DNA from: Halococcus morrhuae DSM 1307
GTDB taxonomy: Archaea; Halobacteriota; Halobacteria; Halobacteriales; Halococcaceae
Assembly: GCF_000336695.1 (NCBI RefSeq)
Contig: NZ_AOMC01000043.1
Location: 4,956-56,683, forward strand
Direction of reading: 5' to 3'
Length of the DNA stretch: 51,728 nt
Below are positions 43,822 through 51,728 of this stretch, piece by piece (position 1 is the stretch's first letter; the number at the start of each line of letters is the position of its first letter). The notes beneath the pieces were generated by a model, which did no database searches, was not told the DNA's origin, and saw nothing but the letters and a program-made list of their open reading frames with translations. Both the position numbers and the translations under genes were made by a program.

Positions 43822-45741
43822 ATGAGTTTTTCTTCCGACGACGAGGATCCCTTCGAGGATCAACGGGAGGGGACCGACAACGCCATGCGACGGCTGTTTG
43901 CCGAGTACGGTCGCAAGAACGCGTTCTCCTTTCTCGTCGGTACGCTGACAAGTGTGGTCGCGCGGATGCTCGATCTGCTGCCGCCGCTGCTGCTCGGTAT
44001 CGCAATCGACGCCGTGCTCAATCAGAACCAGCCGTTCGGGCTGGGGCCGGTTCCACAGGCGTGGTTGCCGACCACCCGCACCCAGCAGTTCTGGCTCATC
44101 GCCGGCATCATCGCCTTCGCCTTCTTCGGCGGCGCGATCTTCCACTACGGACGTAACTGGGGCTGGAACTCCTTCTCGCAGAACATCCAGCATCAGATTC
44201 GGACGGACACCTACGACAAGATGCAGCGGCTGAACATGGATTTCTTCGCCGACAAACAGACCGGCGAGATGATGTCCGTGCTCTCGAACGACGTGAATCG
44301 GCTCGAACAGTTCCTCAACGGCGGGATGAACTCGGTGTTCCGCCTCGCGGCGATGGTGCTCGGGATCGCGACCGTAATGTTCCTCACGAACTGGCAGCTC
44401 GCACTCATCGCGCTCTCGCCGATCCCGCTGATCGCGGCGTTCACCTACTACTTCGTGAAGAAGATCCAGCCGAAGTACGCCGCCGTCCGCTCGTCGGTCG
44501 GCGAGATGAACTCCCGCCTCGAAAACAACCTCGGCGGGATCCAGGTGATCAAATCAACCAACACCGAGGGCTACGAGTCCGACCGCGTCGACGACGTCTC
44601 GCAGTCGTACTACGATGCCCAGTGGGGCGCAATCAAGGTGCGCATCAAGTTCTTCCCCACACTGCGCGTCATCTCGGGGATCGGCTTCGTCGCGACGTTC
44701 ATCGTCGGCGGCATCTGGGTGTTCCAGGGCCCACCGGGACCGTTCACGAACAGCCTCTCGGTCGGACTGTTCACCACGTTCATCCTCTACACCCAGCGGT
44801 TCATCTGGCCGATGGCGCAGTTCGGTCAGATCATCAATATGTATCAGCGCGCCCGCGCCTCCGCCGAGCGCATCTTCGGGCTGATGGACGAGCCGAGCCG
44901 GCTCGCACAGGACCCCGACGCGGATGAACTCGCCGTTTCGGAGGGGCGCGTCGAATACGACGACGTGAACTTCGGGTACGACGACGAGCGCACGGTCAAG
45001 GACGTCTCCTTCGACGTGGACGGTGGCGAGACGGTCGCGCTCGTCGGCCCCACGGGAGCGGGGAAATCGACCGTGCTGAAACTCCTCCTCCGGATGTACG
45101 ACGTCGACGACGGCGCGATCCGGATCGACGGCCAGGACATCGGTGACGTGACGCTGTCGAGCCTGCGCCGGTCGATCGGCTACGTGAGCCAGGATTCCTA
45201 TCTGTTCTACGGCACGGTGAAGGAGAACATCGCCTACGGGAGTTTCGACGCGAGCGACGAGGAGATCGTCGAAGCCGCGAAGGCGGCCGAGGCCCACGAG
45301 TTCATCGAAAACCTCCCGGAGGGCTACGAGACGATGGCCGGCGAGCGCGGCGTCAAACTCTCGGGCGGCCAGCGCCAGCGCATCACCATCGCACGGGCGA
45401 TCCTCAAGGACCCCGCGATCCTCGTGCTCGACGAGGCGACCTCCGACGTCGACACCGAGACGGAGATGCTCATCCAGCGCAGCCTCGATCGGCTGACCGC
45501 GGATCGCACCACCTTCTCGATCGCCCACCGACTCTCGACGATCAAGGATGCCGACCAGATCGTCGTTCTGGAGGACGGACAGGTGAAAGAACACGGCACG
45601 CACGACGAACTGCTCGAACTGGGCGAGCTGTACGCGAACCTCTGGGCCGTCCAGGCCGGCGAGATCGACGAGCTTCCCGAGGAGTTCGTCGAACGTGCGA
45701 CCCGCCGACAGGCCCAAACGGAAGCCGGAACCGGCGACTAA
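43822..45741 (+). CDS. ABC exporter half-transporter (fused permease and ATPase)
   Basis: This 639-residue protein has a six-helix type IV exporter domain (about residues 30-345) followed by the ATPase domain. The latter shows Walker A GPTGAGKST near 409, Q-loop YVSQDSYLFYGTV, signature LSGGQRQRITIARAIL near 512, Walker B ILVLDEATSDVDTE near 533 and switch His AHRLSTI near 572. It would work as a homodimer exporting a lipid, drug or peptide; the substrate cannot be told. Its stop codon overlaps the stop of a minus-strand gene by 4 nt. Confidence 0.93.
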   Translation: MSFSSDDEDPFEDQREGTDNAMRRLFAEYGRKNAFSFLVGTLTSVVARMLDLLPPLLLGIAIDAVLNQNQPFGLGPVPQAWLPTTRTQQFWLIAGIIAFAFFGGAIFHYGRNWGWNSFSQNIQHQIRTDTYDKMQRLNMDFFADKQTGEMMSVLSNDVNRLEQFLNGGMNSVFRLAAMVLGIATVMFLTNWQLALIALSPIPLIAAFTYYFVKKIQPKYAAVRSSVGEMNSRLENNLGGIQVIKSTNTEGYESDRVDDVSQSYYDAQWGAIKVRIKFFPTLRVISGIGFVATFIVGGIWVFQGPPGPFTNSLSVGLFTTFILYTQRFIWPMAQFGQIINMYQRARASAERIFGLMDEPSRLAQDPDADELAVSEGRVEYDDVNFGYDDERTVKDVSFDVDGGETVALVGPTGAGKSTVLKLLLRMYDVDDGAIRIDGQDIGDVTLSSLRRSIGYVSQDSYLFYGTVKENIAYGSFDASDEEIVEAAKAAEAHEFIENLPEGYETMAGERGVKLSGGQRQRITIARAILKDPAILVLDEATSDVDTETEMLIQRSLDRLTADRTTFSIAHRLSTIKDADQIVVLEDGQVKEHGTHDELLELGELYANLWAVQAGEIDELPEEFVERATRRQAQTEAGTGD

Positions 45742-46058
45742 AGCGACTGCTCGCCGTCGCCGTCAGTCACCGTCGAGGTACCGCGGTCGGAGTAGTTCTC
45801 GCGGCCGATCGCGTCATCGCCGACCAGGTTCAGGATCATCGTTTCGAGCTCGTCGGCATTCTGGTAGGTCTGCTCTTCGTCCTGTAGCGGTGCGAGCAGT
45901 TCGTCGAGACGCGTCTCGCCGTCGGACAGCCCGATCTCGGCGTCGCCGTGTTCGTCGAGCAGCGTTTCGTGATCGAGCGGGTAGTCGAATGAGTCCATGC
46001 GATCGCCGAACGAACCGAACTCGACGCCATGCTGTCGCGTGTCGTCTGCGTCGGTCAT
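45738..46058 (-). CDS. small acidic protein, DUF5789-like
   Basis: This 106-residue very acidic soluble protein contains SFDYPLDHETLLDEHGDAE, TRLDELLAPLQDEEQTY and ILNLVGDDAIGRENYSDRG, the pattern I associate with the haloarchaeal family DUF5789 (from memory). No motif hints at function. It is convergent with, and overlaps by 4 nt, the ABC exporter gene. Confidence 0.75.
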   Translation of the reverse strand: MTDADDTRQHGVEFGSFGDRMDSFDYPLDHETLLDEHGDAEIGLSDGETRLDELLAPLQDEEQTYQNADELETMILNLVGDDAIGRENYSDRGTSTVTDGDGEQSL

Positions 46059-46129
46059 GCACCCGCCCTGCGCGGAGCACGGTCAAATCAGTTCTGCCTG
46101 CTTAAGCCGCTGGCTCCGTTCGTCGGGAT

Positions 46130-46852
46130 ATGCAGCTCACCGAGGCGACGTGGACCGACGCCGACGGGCTCGATACGGACCTCGCGCTCCTCCCCGTCGG
46201 CAGCACCGAACAGCACGGCCCGCACGCCCCGCTCGGTACCGATCGACTGACCGCCCGCGCGGTCGCAAGGAGCGCAGCCGACGTTCGCGAGGAGAACGGT
46301 GAAGAGACCGTCGTCGCGCCCGCGATCCCCGTCGGCATCGCCGAAGAACACCGCCAGTTCACGGGCACGCTCTGGGTCTCGCCCGACAGCTTCCGGAAAT
46401 ACGTCCGCGACGTCCTCACGAGCCTCGCGTCACACGGCTGGCGGAAGATCGTGGTCGTCAACGGACATGGGGGCAACGTCGGCGCGCTGCGGGAGGTCTG
46501 CGCGGACGTGACGCGCCACGAGGAGGCCTACGCCGTCCCGTTCACGTGGTTCGACGCCATCGGCGCAACGGAGATGGGCCACGGCGGCCCTGTCGAGACG
46601 GCCATGCTCAGAGCCACCGATCCGGAGCTCGTCCACGACGAGCGCATCGAGGAGGCGAGCGCGGGCGCGAGCGACGGCTGGGGCGAGTGGGTGTCGGGGA
46701 CGAACCTCGCCTTCGACTCGGCAGAGTTCACCGACAACGGCGCGGTCGGCGACCCCGGTGAGGGAACCATCGAGCGCGGCGAGGAGCTGCTGGAGGAAGC
46801 GACGGCGGCGCTCGTGACGCTGCTCGATGCCGTCGACGAACGGGATCGTTGA
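46130..46852 (+). CDS. creatininase-family amidohydrolase (ArfB-type candidate)
   Basis: This 240-residue metalloenzyme shows LLPVGSTEQHGPHAPLGTD with Glu/His/Asp ligands near residue 24, PVGIAEEHRQFTGTLW, VVVNGHGGNVGALREV with a further His, and ATEMGHGGPVETAM. In archaea a member of this family (ArfB) removes formate from a ribosylaminopyrimidine in riboflavin and F420 synthesis, a likely role here, not proven by sequence. CTTAAG (46101-46106) is centred 26 nt upstream. It is convergent with the DUF5790-like gene. Confidence 0.87.
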   Translation: MQLTEATWTDADGLDTDLALLPVGSTEQHGPHAPLGTDRLTARAVARSAADVREENGEETVVAPAIPVGIAEEHRQFTGTLWVSPDSFRKYVRDVLTSLASHGWRKIVVVNGHGGNVGALREVCADVTRHEEAYAVPFTWFDAIGATEMGHGGPVETAMLRATDPELVHDERIEEASAGASDGWGEWVSGTNLAFDSAEFTDNGAVGDPGEGTIERGEELLEEATAALVTLLDAVDERDR

Positions 46853-46858
46853 GCCTGA

Positions 46859-47335
46859 CTACTCGGCGACTTCCTCGCGGTCGTCGCCCGCCTCGGTGCT
46901 CATCTCGCTTTCGTCCTCACTCTCCCCGTCTGCATCCCCACCGTCCGCACGGAGATCGTCGAGCGCACCGCGGAGTTCGGGAACCGTGCTCGCGAGTTCG
47001 CTCGCGTGCTCGTGGGCCGCTTCGACGTCGGCCATCGCATCTTCGAGCGCCACGATCCGTCCGTTGAGTTCGTCGGAGTCGTCGAACACCTCGGCGCGCT
47101 TGCCCATCATGTACGACTTCTTCGCGTCGCGGAGATGCCCGGTGGCGTCGCCGATGTCGAGCGCCGATCTGAGCGCGTTGAGCACCCCGAGCGTGTTCTC
47201 GGCTTCGGCCTCCCAGATGGCGTCGCCGTCGGGTAGCGCCGCCTCGGCCGCGTCGAGATGCCCCTCGACGTCCGCCCGGATGTCGTCGGCTGCCTCGTCG
47301 AAGAGGTCGTCCTCGTCGAACGTCGCCTGGCTCAT
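46859..47335 (-). CDS. DUF5790-like acidic protein
   Basis: This 158-residue soluble, helix-rich protein has the conserved-looking parts ALPDGDAIWEAEAENTLGVL, NALRSALDIGDATGHLRDAK and KSYMMGKRAEVFDDSDEL. These resemble the haloarchaeal family DUF5790 (from memory). Heptad-like Leu/Ala spacing in the second half suggests a coiled coil. The acidic tail (about 25 residues of Asp, Glu, Ser, Gly) is probably disordered. Confidence 0.75.
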   Translation of the reverse strand: MSQATFDEDDLFDEAADDIRADVEGHLDAAEAALPDGDAIWEAEAENTLGVLNALRSALDIGDATGHLRDAKKSYMMGKRAEVFDDSDELNGRIVALEDAMADVEAAHEHASELASTVPELRGALDDLRADGGDADGESEDESEMSTEAGDDREEVAE

Positions 47336-47419
47336 GCCATGGGATTCGGTCCCATGTGATTTAAAAGCGTGCCCGAAAGCGAAAGTGAAAATCGGTTCGA
47401 CAGTGAGGTTCGCCGTTGC

Positions 47420-47785
47420 TCAGCGATCTTCGACCGATGCGATCTCCATCAGCGGGTAGCCATCGTCCATCGCCATCCGTGCGGTGACGGTCCGCCCTTC
47501 GCGTGCGACCACGATCTCGACGGTCATGAACCGGCCGGTGAGCTCGGTGTATTCTCCATCGGCGGCTGCCGCGAGCGCTTCCTCGTCCATTTCGATCGCG
47601 ACTGACTCGCAGTGGGGTTGGTTCTTGATTGCGTCCTCCATCGCGCGGGCGAGACTGTCGGCGCTCTCTGGGTTCACGGGGGTGCCCGCGAACTGGTGGT
47701 ACAGCGTCCCGAACTTGATGCCGACCTCGAAACACGCGATCTCGGCCTTGGTCGGGTCCGTATCGTCGCTCTCTGCGCTGCTCAT
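47420..47785 (-). CDS. mptD: archaeal dihydroneopterin aldolase, MptD-like
   Basis: This 121-residue protein matches the short archaeal MptD family: AEIACFEVGIKFGTLYHQFA near residue 14 with conserved Glu and His, GTPVNPESADSLARAMEDAI, KNQPHCESVAIEMD and GYPLMEIASV at the end. It cleaves dihydroneopterin to 6-hydroxymethyl-dihydropterin and glycolaldehyde on the tetrahydrofolate/methanopterin route. The assignment rests on pattern memory. Confidence 0.82.
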   Translation of the reverse strand: MSSAESDDTDPTKAEIACFEVGIKFGTLYHQFAGTPVNPESADSLARAMEDAIKNQPHCESVAIEMDEEALAAAADGEYTELTGRFMTVEIVVAREGRTVTARMAMDDGYPLMEIASVEDR

Positions 47786-48219
47786 TGTCGGTCGGTTCGT
47801 GATGCCCGAACTAATGTGCTATCAATCGAATACACGAGAGCTGATCGACGACGTGTATCAGCGGCGTATCGGCGATGGCGATCACGTCCTCAACAGCGAT
47901 CTCAGCCGCCGCGTAAACTAACAAAAAGGAGAGACCGCAACCGCCCCGCACAGCCCACACACCTCCCCAGCCGATTCGCTCGCTGCGTTCGCTTCGCTCA
48001 CTTTGCTCGCTCATCCACCGTCAGAACGAAGTTCTGACGAGCCTGCACTCACTTCGCTCGTGCAGACCTCGCACGTTCTCCGGCCTCCGGCCGGATTCAT
48101 CGCGCGCCACCGCGTTCGGTATTTGGTGAGATTCGGGAAGTGACGGGGCTGCGAGCGGACAACGGGCCTGTTGCGCTCTCTCACGGAATCCATTTAGGTC
48201 GGAAGCATCGATTTCGGGT
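47786..48219. repeat. gene-free spacer with mosaic repeat blocks
   Basis: No gene is seen. Block 47954-47981 matches 241-268 with one mismatch. Block 48074-48113 is a perfect 40-nt inverted copy of 21675-21714. At 48020-48038 TCAGAACGAAGTTCTGA is a palindrome. At 48191-48200 CATTTAGGTC is the likely TATA box of aIF2-beta, 25 nt before its ATG. Confidence 0.75.
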
Positions 48220-48828
48220 ATGGACTACGAAGCAAGCCTCGATCGCGCGATGGACTCGGTGCCGGATCTCGACACCGGCGATTCGCGCCTCGACGTCCCC
48301 GATGCGGAGGCCCAGAAGGACGGTGCGTTCACCCGGCTGACGAATCTCGGCAACGTCGCCGATGCGCTCTCGCGCGATCCCGAACATCTCCATCGGGTGA
48401 TCCAGCGCGATCTCGGGACCAACGGCCAGTTCAGCGGCGATCGCGCGCGCTACAACGGCACCTTTTCGGGCGAGGACTTCGACGCGGCCATCGACAGCTA
48501 CAGCCAGGAGTTCGTCATCTGCTCGGAGTGTGGGCTTCCCGACACGCGACTGGAGATGGAGGGTCGAACCCAGATGCTGCGCTGTGAGGCCTGTGGCGCG
48601 TTCCGCCCCGTCGAGAAGAACACCGGCTCCCAGGAGACCGAACAGCGCCCCGACGTCGAGGAGGGTCGCACCTACGAGGTGAAGATCACGGGCACGGGCC
48701 GCAAGGGCGACGGCGTGGCCGAACAGGGCAAATACACCATCTTCGTCCCCGGTGCGCAGGAGGGTGACGTGGTCGATATCTACATCGAGAACATCAGCGG
48801 AACGCTCGCGTTCGCGCGACTGGCCTGA
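48220..48828 (+). CDS. eif2b: translation initiation factor aIF2 subunit beta with C-terminal TRAM domain
   Basis: This 202-residue protein is the beta subunit of the heterotrimer that brings initiator tRNA to the small subunit. It has a central alpha/beta domain with LHRVIQRDLGTNGQFSGDR, then the zinc ribbon VICSECGLPDTRLEMEG and LRCEACGAFRPV. From about residue 140 a TRAM-type RNA-binding domain follows (YEVKITGTGRKGDGVAEQ, KYTIFVPGAQEGD). The TRAM extension is usual in Halobacteria and absent from most other archaeal copies. The leaderless start is supported by a TATA box 25 nt upstream. Confidence 0.95.
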   Translation: MDYEASLDRAMDSVPDLDTGDSRLDVPDAEAQKDGAFTRLTNLGNVADALSRDPEHLHRVIQRDLGTNGQFSGDRARYNGTFSGEDFDAAIDSYSQEFVICSECGLPDTRLEMEGRTQMLRCEACGAFRPVEKNTGSQETEQRPDVEEGRTYEVKITGTGRKGDGVAEQGKYTIFVPGAQEGDVVDIYIENISGTLAFARLA

Positions 48829-48878
48829 GCGGAAAAAACCGCACGGTACTTACCGGTGCCTGCCCGATCCACACCCGA

Positions 48879-49634
48879 ATGTCGGGGAGGCCACGGGAGC
48901 CGACGGTGTTACTCACCGGCGCGTCCGGGCGCGTCGGTCGCGCGATCCTCGGCCGGCTCGGCGACACCTACGACTGGCGACTCGTCGACCGCGAGCCACC
49001 GACCGGCGAGACCGAACACATCTATCTCGTCGCCGACGTCACCGATTCGGAAGCGATGGTCGAAGCGATGGCCGACGTCGATGTCGTGGTCCATCTCGCG
49101 GGCGATCCGCGCCCGGAAGCGCCCTGGGACAGCGTGCTCGCGAACAACATCGACGGCACCCAGACCGTGCTCGACGCGGCCGCGACCGCCGGCGTCGAGA
49201 AATTCGTCTTCGCCTCCTCGAACCACGCCGTCGGTGGCTACGAGACCGACGAGCGGACGCCGGGGATGTATCGTTCTGACGATGACTTCGACCTCGACGG
49301 CACTGAACTTCCGCGCCCGAGCAATTTCTACGGCGTGAGCAAGGCCACCGGCGAGACGCTCTCTCGGTACTACCACGACGAACACGACATGAGCGTCATC
49401 TGTCTGCGCATCGGCAATCTGACGGAGAACCATCCGCCCGAGGACTACGAACGCGGGCAGGCGATGTGGCTCTCCCATCGGGACTGCGCACAGCTCTTCG
49501 AGCGCGCCATCGAGGCCGACTACGACTACGAGATCGTCTACGGCATCTCCGACAACGATCGAAAATACTACTCGCTGGAGGGTGCTCGCGAGGTGCTCGG
49601 CTACGAACCGGAGGACAACTCCGCGGAATACTGA
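48879..49634 (+). CDS. NAD-dependent epimerase/dehydratase family, Azf-like sugar dehydrogenase
   Basis: This 251-residue extended SDR protein shows LLTGASGRVGRAILGRLG at residues 11-28, VVVHLAGDPRPEAPWDSVLA, VFASSNHAVGG and catalytic Tyr-Lys in NFYGVSKATGE. The sequence resembles uronate dehydrogenase-like proteins and Haloferax Azf, an NAD-dependent glucose-6-phosphate dehydrogenase of the oxidative pentose phosphate route. A sugar-phosphate dehydrogenase role is likely, the exact substrate uncertain. Confidence 0.8.
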   Translation: MSGRPREPTVLLTGASGRVGRAILGRLGDTYDWRLVDREPPTGETEHIYLVADVTDSEAMVEAMADVDVVVHLAGDPRPEAPWDSVLANNIDGTQTVLDAAATAGVEKFVFASSNHAVGGYETDERTPGMYRSDDDFDLDGTELPRPSNFYGVSKATGETLSRYYHDEHDMSVICLRIGNLTENHPPEDYERGQAMWLSHRDCAQLFERAIEADYDYEIVYGISDNDRKYYSLEGAREVLGYEPEDNSAEY

Positions 49635-49635
49635 G

Positions 49636-50247
49636 TTACGCCTCGAACAGCCCGTCGACGTCGTGCTCGCGGGCGCGACGGCGCTCGGTATGTTCGGCGA
49701 GGCGCTGGTGGACGATCCCCCTGTTCTCCCCGCGCGCGAAGTCGAGCACGAGCGTGACGAACGGACTGGTGGGTCGGCCGTCGTCGAGATCAGCGCGAGC
49801 GTAGCCGACGGCGCGCTCGATCATCGTCTCGTCGTAGTCGCTGTTTTCGGCGAACACCGCCGCAGTGATCGTGCTCGCGTCGAAATCGAGGTCGGTGAGC
49901 GTGAGTTCTCGATCCTCGTGGGTGAGCGCCAGCGGCGGCGCGCGCTCGATGCGCTCGGGGTCCGCACGGAGAGCAACGAGGAACCCCCGCACCGCGGCGA
50001 CATCCACCCCGCGATAGGGCGAAGGGAGCGAGGCGAGATAGTCGCTGGCGCTGTCGGCGAGCCCGGTCGCCCCGGTCCAGTTGCGTTCGCGAGCGTGATG
50101 GATCGCGGCAGTGAACTGGATCAGTCCGTGGAGAAACCGTTCGTCGTCGCCATCCGATTCGAGCCAGCGCTCCTCCCAGGCGTCGTGGGCGGCGTGGTGG
50201 TTGCCGGCGTTGTGGATGGCGATGCCGGCGCGGAGATGCGATCGCAT
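49636..50247 (-). CDS. DUF309 family protein
   Basis: This 203-residue helical protein has the DUF309 pattern near its start, GIAIHNAGNHHAAHDAWEER, and FLHGLIQFTAAIHHARERNW. Clustered His and Glu residues there suggest a metal site. The function of DUF309 is unknown. The start at 50247 (MRSHLRAG) is taken because longer readings enter the next gene. The stop codon is 2 nt from the end of the convergent dehydrogenase gene. Confidence 0.82.
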   Translation of the reverse strand: MRSHLRAGIAIHNAGNHHAAHDAWEERWLESDGDDERFLHGLIQFTAAIHHARERNWTGATGLADSASDYLASLPSPYRGVDVAAVRGFLVALRADPERIERAPPLALTHEDRELTLTDLDFDASTITAAVFAENSDYDETMIERAVGYARADLDDGRPTSPFVTLVLDFARGENRGIVHQRLAEHTERRRAREHDVDGLFEA

Positions 50248-50273
50248 GGCTGCTCGGTTTTCGACCGACGGGT

Positions 50274-50657
50274 TCAGACGACGTCCTCGCGGTCGGCGAG
50301 GTGGTCTTCGAGCAGCGAGACGTTGCGCTTGTTCGCCTTCCAGGCGGCGTCGACGAGCGTGCCGAGCACCGGCACCGACCCGCCGAGGGTGTCGAGGGCC
50401 ACGTTGGCGACCATCCTGAGCAGTGTCTTCGGCGGGACGCCAAGCCGAGTGGCTTCGGCGATGATGTAGAGCGACAACGCCGCGCCGGCGGCATCGCCCG
50501 AAACGGGGGCGATGCTGAGTAGCGGGTCGAGACCGACGCGGTAGCCGATGCCGGGGATGGCGACCGCCTCGTCGAGCAGTCGTGCCATCGTTCTGGTACG
50601 CGCGAGAGCCGCTTGCTCGCGGCCCGTGAGCGCGTTCTCGTCGAGTTCGTCCGTCAT
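50274..50657 (-). CDS. DUF4112 family membrane-associated protein
   Basis: This 127-residue protein shows the DUF4112 pattern: RLLDEAVAIPGIGYRVGLDP, GDAAGAALSLYIIAEATRLG as a hydrophobic helix, LLRMVANVALDTLGGSVPVL and DAAWKANKRNVSLLEDHL. The function is unknown. It lies 26 nt upstream of the DUF309 gene on the same strand and may share its message. Confidence 0.87.
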   Translation of the reverse strand: MTDELDENALTGREQAALARTRTMARLLDEAVAIPGIGYRVGLDPLLSIAPVSGDAAGAALSLYIIAEATRLGVPPKTLLRMVANVALDTLGGSVPVLGTLVDAAWKANKRNVSLLEDHLADREDVV

Positions 50658-50796
50658 GCATCTCGATGGGATCCCCGCACGGATAGGTGCGTTGCCAGCA
50701 ATCGCCGACGACGTGGTTCTCCTTTGTCTCCCTTCCCCCACCCCACCCCAGAGTCGGCACGGGAACAGCTATCACGCCGGCGGGTCGGGGGGATGC

Positions 50797-51237
50797 ATGG
50801 GTCGCGACTATTTCGAAGACGTCGAGGTCGGCGAAATGCGCACGTTCGGCGAGCGCGACGTCACCCGTGCGGAGATACTCGAATTCGCCGAACGCTACGA
50901 TCCACAGCCGTTCCACACCGACGAGTCGGCCGCGAGTGACTCCCTGTTCGGTGGGTTGATCGCCAGCGGCTGGCACACCGCCGCGATGACGATGGAGTTG
51001 CTCGTCACGAACGTCTTCGCCGACTCGGCGGCGACGGGTGCGCTCGGCGTCGACGAACTGCGCTGGCCGAACCCCGTTCGGCCCGGGCACGTGCTCTCGG
51101 TACGAACGGAGGTCATCGACACCGAACCGTGGGACGAGGAGTTGGGGCTCGTGAAGAGTCGAACCACGACGCTAGCCGGCGAGACCGAGGTCATGTCGAT
51201 GGTCGGGCTCGTGCTCTACGAGCGCCGCGAGCGCTAG
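50797..51237 (+). CDS. MaoC-like hot-dog fold hydratase/dehydratase
   Basis: This 146-residue protein has the MaoC hydratase signature AERYDPQPFHTDESAA with Asp and His, LFGGLIASGWHTAAMTM, and LRWPNPVRPGHVLSV. It is expected to hydrate enoyl-CoA or act on a similar thioester. A GCTATCAC box is centred about 25 nt before the ATG at 50797. Its end overlaps the convergent small membrane gene by 4 nt. Confidence 0.88.
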   Translation: MGRDYFEDVEVGEMRTFGERDVTRAEILEFAERYDPQPFHTDESAASDSLFGGLIASGWHTAAMTMELLVTNVFADSAATGALGVDELRWPNPVRPGHVLSVRTEVIDTEPWDEELGLVKSRTTTLAGETEVMSMVGLVLYERRER

Positions 51238-51506
51238 GAGCCGAGGACGAACAGTCCGACGCCGGCGAGGACGAACCCGGCCGGCACCGCGAGCACGGTC
51301 TGGGGGATCGAGCAGATGCTCGCGCCGCCGTCGCGGCTGTAGACGAGCGCCCCGTCGGCGAGTTCGACGAACTGAACCGGCCCCAGTCCGCCGATCGTGT
51401 CGCCGGTCTGCACACAGGTCGCGGTCGGTTCGAGCACGGCGATGGCGGCGATAGCGGCGACGCCGAGCGCGACGACGGCGATCCCGACGCCCGTTTTGCC
51501 CTCCAT
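51234..51506 (-). CDS. small membrane protein with two helices
   Basis: This 90-residue protein has hydrophobic segments at residues 6-24 and 69-88. They flank an extracellular loop with two cysteines (TCVQTGDT and SICSIP) that may form a disulfide. The family is not recognised. Confidence 0.7.
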   Translation of the reverse strand: MEGKTGVGIAVVALGVAAIAAIAVLEPTATCVQTGDTIGGLGPVQFVELADGALVYSRDGGASICSIPQTVLAVPAGFVLAGVGLFVLGS

Positions 51507-51604
51507 GCGGCGATATCGTGCATCATGACAGTAATAATCATGGGTCCGATGGATTGCAGTTGCCGGATGAACACTGATAAGCGCTGCCGTCGAAACGGGG
51601 GCGA

Positions 51605-51728
51605 ATGAGTGACCACGATCACGAGTACACCCTCGCCGTCCGGCCGAACGCCACGGTTCAGCTCGCCTACAGTACCGACGACGGCAAACTCGCGGACGCC
51701 TTCCTCGCCGTCGAGTACGGTCGTGAGG
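51605..51728 (+). CDS. start of a gene cut by the window end
   Basis: Forty-one codons are visible, beginning MSDHDHEYTLAVRPNATVQL. The protein is not recognised. ACTGATAAGC (51573-51582) is centred 27 nt before the ATG, as for a leaderless gene. Confidence 0.55.
   Translation, partial: MSDHDHEYTLAVRPNATVQLAYSTDDGKLADAFLAVEYGRE

Noticed and set aside
1-51728. CRISPR array, rRNA operon, insertion sequence or replication origin
   Set aside because: No regularly spaced repeats, rRNA signatures, transposase-like genes with terminal repeats, or Orc1/Cdc6 gene with origin boxes were seen.

Overview
The window comes from an extremely halophilic archaeon of class Halobacteria. Three things show this: high GC with very acidic predicted proteins; an archaeal information-processing gene set (RNA polymerase split into A'/A'' and B'/B'', aEF-1alpha, aEF-2, aIF2-beta fused to a TRAM domain, L10e); and many small haloarchaeal families. 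The genus cannot be fixed from the sequence alone. There is no rRNA, CRISPR array or insertion sequence.

Left part (1-12,600): a broken GH15 glucoamylase-type gene, an M24 peptidase, a PH-like membrane protein, tyrA overlapping an Rsm22-type methyltransferase, small membrane proteins, surE, tRNA-Ala(CGC), a rhomboid protease, the EF-1alpha/S10 pair, and a homoserine dehydrogenase/ACT pair.

Middle part (13,300-30,200): the conserved string rpoH-rpoB''-rpoB'-rpoA'-rpoA''-nusA-rps12-rps7 and, further on, aEF-2, all on the minus strand. Between rps7 and aEF-2 sits a four-gene minus-strand cluster (16,515-20,248) of membrane and secreted proteins. It resembles the little-studied DUF6230/DUF6114 pair best known from actinobacteria, and here includes a fusion of both modules plus Ser/Thr-rich stalks. 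This is the strongest candidate for an undescribed system.

Right part (30,300-51,728): tRNA-Asp, a sulfatase-like protein, a large Tat-exported beta-helix protein, two PIMT-type methyltransferases, an M29-like peptidase, type II GAPDH, an Hsp20, an ATP-grasp ligase, L10e, a glutathionyl-hydroquinone-reductase-like protein and a VapBC pair. After these come tRNA-Phe and tRNA-Val, each followed about 110-117 bp away by a second copy of its own 3' end. The remaining genes are two tiny ones, a DUF192 protein, an ABC exporter, a creatininase-family (ArfB-type) hydrolase, an MptD-type aldolase, aIF2-beta, an Azf-like dehydrogenase, DUF309, DUF4112, MaoC and a truncated last gene.

Five gene-free spacers (1-403, 12,919-13,315, 21,570-21,933, 38,728-39,046, 47,786-48,219) share blocks of one mosaic repeat family. 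Most plus-strand genes have an A/T-rich box centred 25-29 nt before the start codon, as expected for leaderless haloarchaeal transcripts. The DUF6230-like gene instead appears to have a long leader and a strong Shine-Dalgarno site. Family names with DUF numbers are given from memory of typical members and were not searched.
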